From: Chloroflexota bacterium
GTDB lineage: Bacteria > Chloroflexota > UBA6077
Reading direction: 5' to 3'
Length of the DNA stretch: 7,589 nt
Assembly: GCA_021788565.1 (NCBI GenBank)
Contig: JAJYKO010000238.1
Location: 1 to 7,589 of the forward strand
Shown piece by piece: positions 4,655-7,589 of the stretch. The notes under the pieces are model-generated. The model was given only the letters and a program-made list of their open reading frames with translations. It was not told the DNA's origin and made no database searches. Both the position numbers and the translations under genes were made by a program. Each line of letters begins with the position of its first letter. Position 1 is the stretch's first letter.

Positions 4655-5215
4655 ATGGAACGAAAATGCGTCCGCTACGACGTCGGGCGCGAAATGTACG
4701 GCAACTGGCGCCCGGATTTCTACCCGCGCGTCGTTCACCGCGAGCTGGAGATCATCGAGAACGACCTGCACTGTAATGCCGTCAGGATCTGCGACAAGGA
4801 CATCGGCCGGCTGGCGCTGGCCGGACAATCTCATAATGAGCGTCGGCTCGGAGCTGACCCTGTTTATGCGCGGCATCGTCGAAGGGCGGATGCTCATGGG
4901 ACGGGCGAAGAACGCCATGCAGGGAGGTATCGTCAGGGAAGGCAAGCACAACAAGCCTCCCAACGCCTACTTGGGCAAGGTCAATGAGGCCGTCCGCGGA
5001 GCCTTCCACGGCCCGGGTTACATACGCGGCGTTACCCTGGGAGCAAGTGGATTGGGAATTGTTTGACTTCATTGGCGTTGACCACTATCGAACTACTCGA
5101 ATCAAGGACAGATACAAAGAAATGATCGAGCCGCTCTTCGAGCGTGGGAAGCCGGTCGTCGCGATGGAGTTCGGTTACTATACCTGCCACGTGGGTGCTC
5201 TGGACCTGGTAGGGG
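4655..5215 (+). pseudogene. TIM-barrel glycosidase-like 'abortive infection' protein, broken
   Basis: ATG at 4655 follows GAGG (4644-4647). Frame 1 gives RYDVGREMYGNWRPDFYPRV, then ELEIIENDLHCNAVRICDKD and IGRLALA. The next recognisable block, SVGSELTLFMRGIVEGR and GKHNKPPNAYLGKVNEAVRG, is in another frame from about 4830. A third frame from about 5008 gives VTYAALPWEQVDWELFDFIG, VDHYRTTRIKDRYKEM and KPVVAMEFG. The order matches full-length proteins of a family I recall being labelled 'abortive infection protein' in Chloroflexi and Actinobacteria, which look like clan-A glycosidases. The two candidate catalytic glutamates (GSEL and MEFG) survive, but about 45 residues after IGRLALA are missing and the C-terminus is cut off before the MFS gene. 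Two frameshifts plus a deletion rule out a functional product. The defence label is inherited annotation; the chemistry is unproven. Confidence 0.72.
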
Positions 5216-5238
5216 GTGAGCGGTACTCCAATCCATTA

Positions 5239-5259
5239 CCGGCGTTGGGACGACGCCGG
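5239..5259 (-). terminator. Hairpin after the MFS gene
   Basis: CCGGCGT and ACGCCGG form a perfect 7-bp stem with a 7-nt loop, starting 8 nt beyond the MFS stop (5267) on the minus strand. No T-run follows, so it may be a processing or rho-assisted end rather than an intrinsic terminator. Confidence 0.4.
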
Positions 5260-5266
5260 CTCCCCG

Positions 5267-6523
5267 TCACCCGCTCTCCCCCTCGCCCCGTCTGCCGCGT
5301 CCCAGCCAGTGCAGCGGGAGGAAGACGACCGCCGCCACGCACCCTACCACGAAGGCCACGTTCCACACCCACGCCGTCCCGAGGTGCGCCATCACCGCGC
5401 CGCCCCAGCTTGGTCCCAGACCGTACCCCAGCGTCCACATCAGGCTGTAGGCCGCCATGTAGCTCGCCCGCATGTGCTCCGGCGCGAGGTCGGCCACCTC
5501 CGCGCTCGCCACCGGCGCGATCATCATCTCGCCGATCGTCACTACCACCATGGCCAATGAGAATAATGGCAGCTCTCGCCACCACCCCATGCTCCCGATC
5601 CCAACCGCGTAGCACAGCGCGCCGATGGCCAGCACGATCGCTCTGTCCCGTCGCATCACCAGTCGAGTGGTTGGGATCTGGAACAGCACGATCAAGCCGC
5701 CGTTAAGGGCCATCAGCATGCCAAAGCCGCTCTCCTGTATGCCCACCTGCTCCTTAAGGTAGACGGGCAGAGTCGTGCCGAGCTGCGTGTAGATAGCCGT
5801 GGTGAGCAGCGAGGCGATCAGCAACACGAGGAATGGTCTGTCGGTTAGCAAGCTCCCTAAGTCCACCGCCCATCCTTTCGACTTTGTCGCCTTGCCGCGG
5901 CCGGGCAGCGTCTCCCGCGCGAATATGAACAGTACTACCGTGTAGGTAAGCTGGGCCGTCGCCGTTGCCGCGAACAGCACGGGATATGAGTACACGGCGA
6001 GGAAGCCGCCCAGGGAAGGACCGATGACGAAGCCGAGGTTCGCGGCCACGCGCATGAGGCCGAATGCCTCGGCCCTGCGCTCGGCGCCCACCAGATCCAC
6101 CACCATGGCGTTGCTGGCCGGCTGGAAGCTGGAGCCGGCGAACCCCAGCAGGGTCGACAGCAGCGCGAACTGCTCGAAGCCCGTTGCCTGAGTGTACCCT
6201 ATGGCCGCGCACGCCTGTCCGAGCAGACCGGCGAGCATGACGGGCTTCCGCCCGAAGCGATCCGCGATGGGGCCGGCGAGTAGCTGCGCGAACAGGCCGC
6301 CCACGGCCGTTCCGATGAACAGCAGCCCGATACGGTCCATGGGGATGCCCAGATGGGTGTTGAGGTAGAGAGTGAGGAACGGGTACGCCATGGCATAGCC
6401 GGTGGTGCTCAGCAGGCTTCCGAAGAAGAGCAGCCGGAACTGGCCGGGCATATCCCGCGGGAAGAGCTGCCCGCTCATGAACCTTATCGCCCTCTTGCCA
6501 GGTGCCAGCTGCTCGGTGCTCAC
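5267..6523 (-). CDS. MFS transporter, DHA1-like exporter
   Basis: A 418-residue integral membrane protein with the usual length and about 12 hydrophobic segments of the major facilitator superfamily. Motif A, the TM2-TM3 loop signature, is plain at residues 84-94 (GPIADRFGRKP). A conserved TM5 pattern with GPSLGG lies at 168-173. The second half repeats the fold, with a weaker motif A-like loop (RLVMRRDRA, 287-295) and a GEMMIAP segment (331-337). The general layout and the many small residues in TM4-TM5 fit proton-driven drug/metabolite efflux of the DHA1 type, but the substrate cannot be named. GTG at 6523 is chosen because AGGGGGGA (6536-6529) sits 5 nt upstream; the open frame extends further up to 6682, but that part is low-complexity and contains the promoter region. 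The frame is intact, in contrast to the relics on its right-to-left downstream side. It appears to be a single-gene unit. Confidence 0.9.
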   Translation of the reverse strand: MSTEQLAPGKRAIRFMSGQLFPRDMPGQFRLLFFGSLLSTTGYAMAYPFLTLYLNTHLGIPMDRIGLLFIGTAVGGLFAQLLAGPIADRFGRKPVMLAGLLGQACAAIGYTQATGFEQFALLSTLLGFAGSSFQPASNAMVVDLVGAERRAEAFGLMRVAANLGFVIGPSLGGFLAVYSYPVLFAATATAQLTYTVVLFIFARETLPGRGKATKSKGWAVDLGSLLTDRPFLVLLIASLLTTAIYTQLGTTLPVYLKEQVGIQESGFGMLMALNGGLIVLFQIPTTRLVMRRDRAIVLAIGALCYAVGIGSMGWWRELPLFSLAMVVVTIGEMMIAPVASAEVADLAPEHMRASYMAAYSLMWTLGYGLGPSWGGAVMAHLGTAWVWNVAFVVGCVAAVVFLPLHWLGRGRRGEGESG

Positions 6524-6554
6524 CTGTGTCCCCCCTGATCGTCGGTGTCCAGGA

Positions 6555-6629
6555 CGCGGCCGCACCGCCGCGCCTTCGGTTGGCGTGGACGCGTCATGAT
6601 AACACCGTGAGCCTCGCGGCCGCACCGCC
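6555..6629 (+). repeat. 15-bp direct repeat CGCGGCCGCACCGCC
   Basis: Identical 15-bp copies lie at 6555-6569 and 6615-6629, exactly 60 bp apart, flanking the predicted minus-strand promoter of the MFS gene. They could be regulator sites or chance in GC-rich DNA. Confidence 0.5.
6596..6604 (-). promoter_or_regulatory. Extended -10 promoter for the MFS gene (TGTTATCAT)
   Basis: On the minus strand, TG-T-TATCAT matches the extended -10 element and lies about 73 bp before the GTG start. There is no clear -35. It is divergent from the plus-strand element at 6637-6645. Confidence 0.35.
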
Positions 6630-6636
6630 CCTCTTG

Positions 6637-6645
6637 TGGTACAAT
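6637..6645 (+). promoter_or_regulatory. Extended -10 promoter for the DUF815 gene (TGGTACAAT)
   Basis: TG-G-TACAAT is a near-consensus extended -10 element without an obvious -35. Transcription from about 6652 would give a leader of some 230 nt carrying all the hairpin repeats at 6683-6852. Confidence 0.45.
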
Positions 6646-6705
6646 CCAGTCCGCCCTCGCGAGATTTGGCACCGTAGGGCACGCGGCGCGCGCCGCAGCG
6701 GTACT

Positions 6706-6768
6706 GTAGCCGCAGGCTTCAGTAGCCTCGTATGTAGCCGCAGGCTTCAGCCTTCGCGTAGCCTCGTC
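6706..6768 (+). repeat. Two tandem GTAGCCGCAGGCTTCAG repeats
   Basis: Identical 17-bp cores lie at 6706-6722 and 6734-6750, each followed by GTAGCCTCG (6722-6730 and 6759-6767), so a 28-bp or longer unit is duplicated. The same family occurs after priA (348-370). Just upstream is a perfect 14-bp palindrome, GCGGCGCGCGCCGC (6683-6696). Confidence 0.7.
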
Positions 6769-6774
6769 TGGTGC

Positions 6775-6852
6775 CGTAGGGCGGGGGCTTGTCCCCCGCC
6801 GCCGGGCGCTCGAACCTCAAGGATGCGGCGGCGCACAGGGCGCCGCCCTACG
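6775..6852 (+). repeat. REP/BIME-like double hairpin element
   Basis: The outer arms CGTAGGGCGG (6775-6784) and CCGCCCTACG (6843-6852) are perfect inverted copies. Inside them lie two strong alternative stem-loops: GGCGGGGG/CCCCCGCC (6780-6800) and GGCGGCGC/GCGCCGCC (6827-6847), each with a 5-nt loop. This modular form is typical of dispersed REP-like elements. It ends 33 bp before the DUF815 start and may affect that leader. Confidence 0.7.
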
Positions 6853-6884
6853 CTATCGTAACGGAACGGAAAGGAATGGCGAAC

Positions 6885-7589
6885 ATGGCGATGGGTCAGG
6901 GAGAGAAGGACCTGCTGCGTCGGGTCGAAGGAATGCACATATTTCGTGGCGTCCTGCGGGATGAGGTCGGCCGCTCGTTTCTTGCGCTGCTCTCCCTCCT
7001 CGCGGCGGACGATGGCCCCAATGGCCGCACGGCGATAGTGTCGTCCTACGCCCACCTCTTCTCCCTGCTGGCTGCCGAGGTGGAGTTGGCGAAGGAACCC
7101 CTCGTCGGCGACCCCTGGCAGAACCATCTACTGGAGCAAATCCTCCGCGACGACAATCCTTTCAGCCTGAAGGCGCAGCGAGCATCCTTCGATGCCATGG
7201 GACCGTCCCTCATCGAAGCTGCGCGCCGCGATCTGCGGCTCCTCCAGGATCTTTTCCGCGTGGACGAGGCCGCCGTCTTCCGCCTGCTCCGCGAGCGGCT
7301 GGGAGATGACGCCCGTGACCTGGTACCGTGGGATGCCCTGCGTCCCAACCTTTCGTCGGCGGACCTGTTCAACCCGCCCGCGCCCGCCATCAAGTCCCGG
7401 CTGGCCTACGCCGAGGATTGGGACGCCTTCCTGGAGGATCTCGCCGCCCACTACGCCGCCGTGGGCACCGGCATCTTCGCCCGCTTCCGAGCCTTCCGCT
7501 GGATCGATCGGGACGGTGTAGGGCATCTGGAAGGGGTGGCTACCCCCGATCCCATCAGCCTCGACGAGCTCGTTGAGTACGACCTGGAG
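6885..7589 (+). CDS. DUF815-family AAA ATPase, N-terminal part
   Basis: The frame is open for 235 codons to the right edge, so the gene continues outside. Residues 10-135 are helical (NPFSLKAQRASF near 91-102, EAARRDLRLLQDLF at 111-124), matching the N-terminal helical region of DUF815 proteins. The diagnostic stretch is AHYAAVGTGIFARFRAFRW (188-206) followed by TPDPISLDELVEYD (220-233), which in the family directly precedes the Walker A ATP-binding loop. That loop would lie just beyond the window, so ATPase activity is inferred from the family only; its cellular role is poorly known. ATG 6885 is favoured because AAGGA (6871-6875) lies 9 nt upstream; ATG 6876 and 6891 are in-frame alternatives. 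The gene appears intact and GC-rich like priA and the MFS gene. It is divergent from the MFS gene. Confidence 0.82.
   Translation, partial: MAMGQGEKDLLRRVEGMHIFRGVLRDEVGRSFLALLSLLAADDGPNGRTAIVSSYAHLFSLLAAEVELAKEPLVGDPWQNHLLEQILRDDNPFSLKAQRASFDAMGPSLIEAARRDLRLLQDLFRVDEAAVFRLLRERLGDDARDLVPWDALRPNLSSADLFNPPAPAIKSRLAYAEDWDAFLEDLAAHYAAVGTGIFARFRAFRWIDRDGVGHLEGVATPDPISLDELVEYDLE

Noticed and set aside
5178..6212. Other long ORFs overlapping the MFS gene
   Set aside because: They are shadow frames of a GC-rich gene; only the frame of 5267-6523 has membrane segments and motif A.
6747..7526. Minus-strand ORFs opposite the DUF815 gene
   Set aside because: Antisense frames with no recognisable family features, whereas the plus strand carries DUF815 signatures to the window edge.

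Overview
The window looks like a stretch of a GC-rich bacterial chromosome, most likely Chloroflexota (Anaerolineae-like). That assignment is an inference from the mix of a DUF815 gene, a four-helix-bundle 'suffix' gene, hairpin repeats of the GTAGCCGCGGGCTTCAG type and decamer GTCCGTG arrays. No marker gene here fixes the taxonomy. Coding density is normal only at the two ends. The middle is a graveyard of broken accessory genes.

Layout. 3-323 (+) is the C-terminal end of the primosomal helicase PriA. 324-838 is non-coding and holds a hairpin repeat, a GTCCGTG array, an extended -10 promoter and a striking cluster of near-identical 16-bp palindromes (650-761, with a weak extra copy at 636). 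839-1446 (+) is a frameshifted phage-type HTH gene. 1481-1615 is a second GTCCGTG array. 1617-2240 (-) holds the two ends of a type I restriction subunit gene (hsdR) whose middle is gone. 2233-3018 (-) is an open four-helix-bundle protein gene with a GTCCGTG array embedded in frame between its two domains. 3070-4208 (-) is a reverse-transcriptase gene related to abortive-infection/'unknown group' RTs; it has lost its YxDD active site and carries frameshifts and nonsense codons. 4411-4451 is a fourth GTCCGTG array. 4588-4620 is an orphan start of a response regulator. 4655-5215 (+) is a broken TIM-barrel 'abortive infection' type gene. 5267-6523 (-) is an intact 12-TM MFS exporter. 6524-6884 is a divergent promoter region rich in hairpin repeats. 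6885 to the end (+) is the N-terminal part of a DUF815 AAA ATPase.

How they fit together. On the minus strand, RT, four-helix protein and HsdR run in one direction with short gaps or an overlap, and each start has a recognisable ribosome binding site, so they once formed an operon. Together with the neighbouring 'abortive infection' relic and the phage-like HTH gene, this reads as a decayed defence/mobile island sitting between two housekeeping-type blocks. GTCCGTG arrays lie at the borders of the relics and inside the one surviving gene. The flanking genes and the four-helix gene have clean frames, so the many frameshifts in the island look like real decay rather than general sequencing error. 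No new functional system can be shown intact. The most unusual items are the palindrome cluster, the frame-neutral 10-bp repeat arrays, and hairpins that could mask the ribosome binding sites of the RT and four-helix genes.
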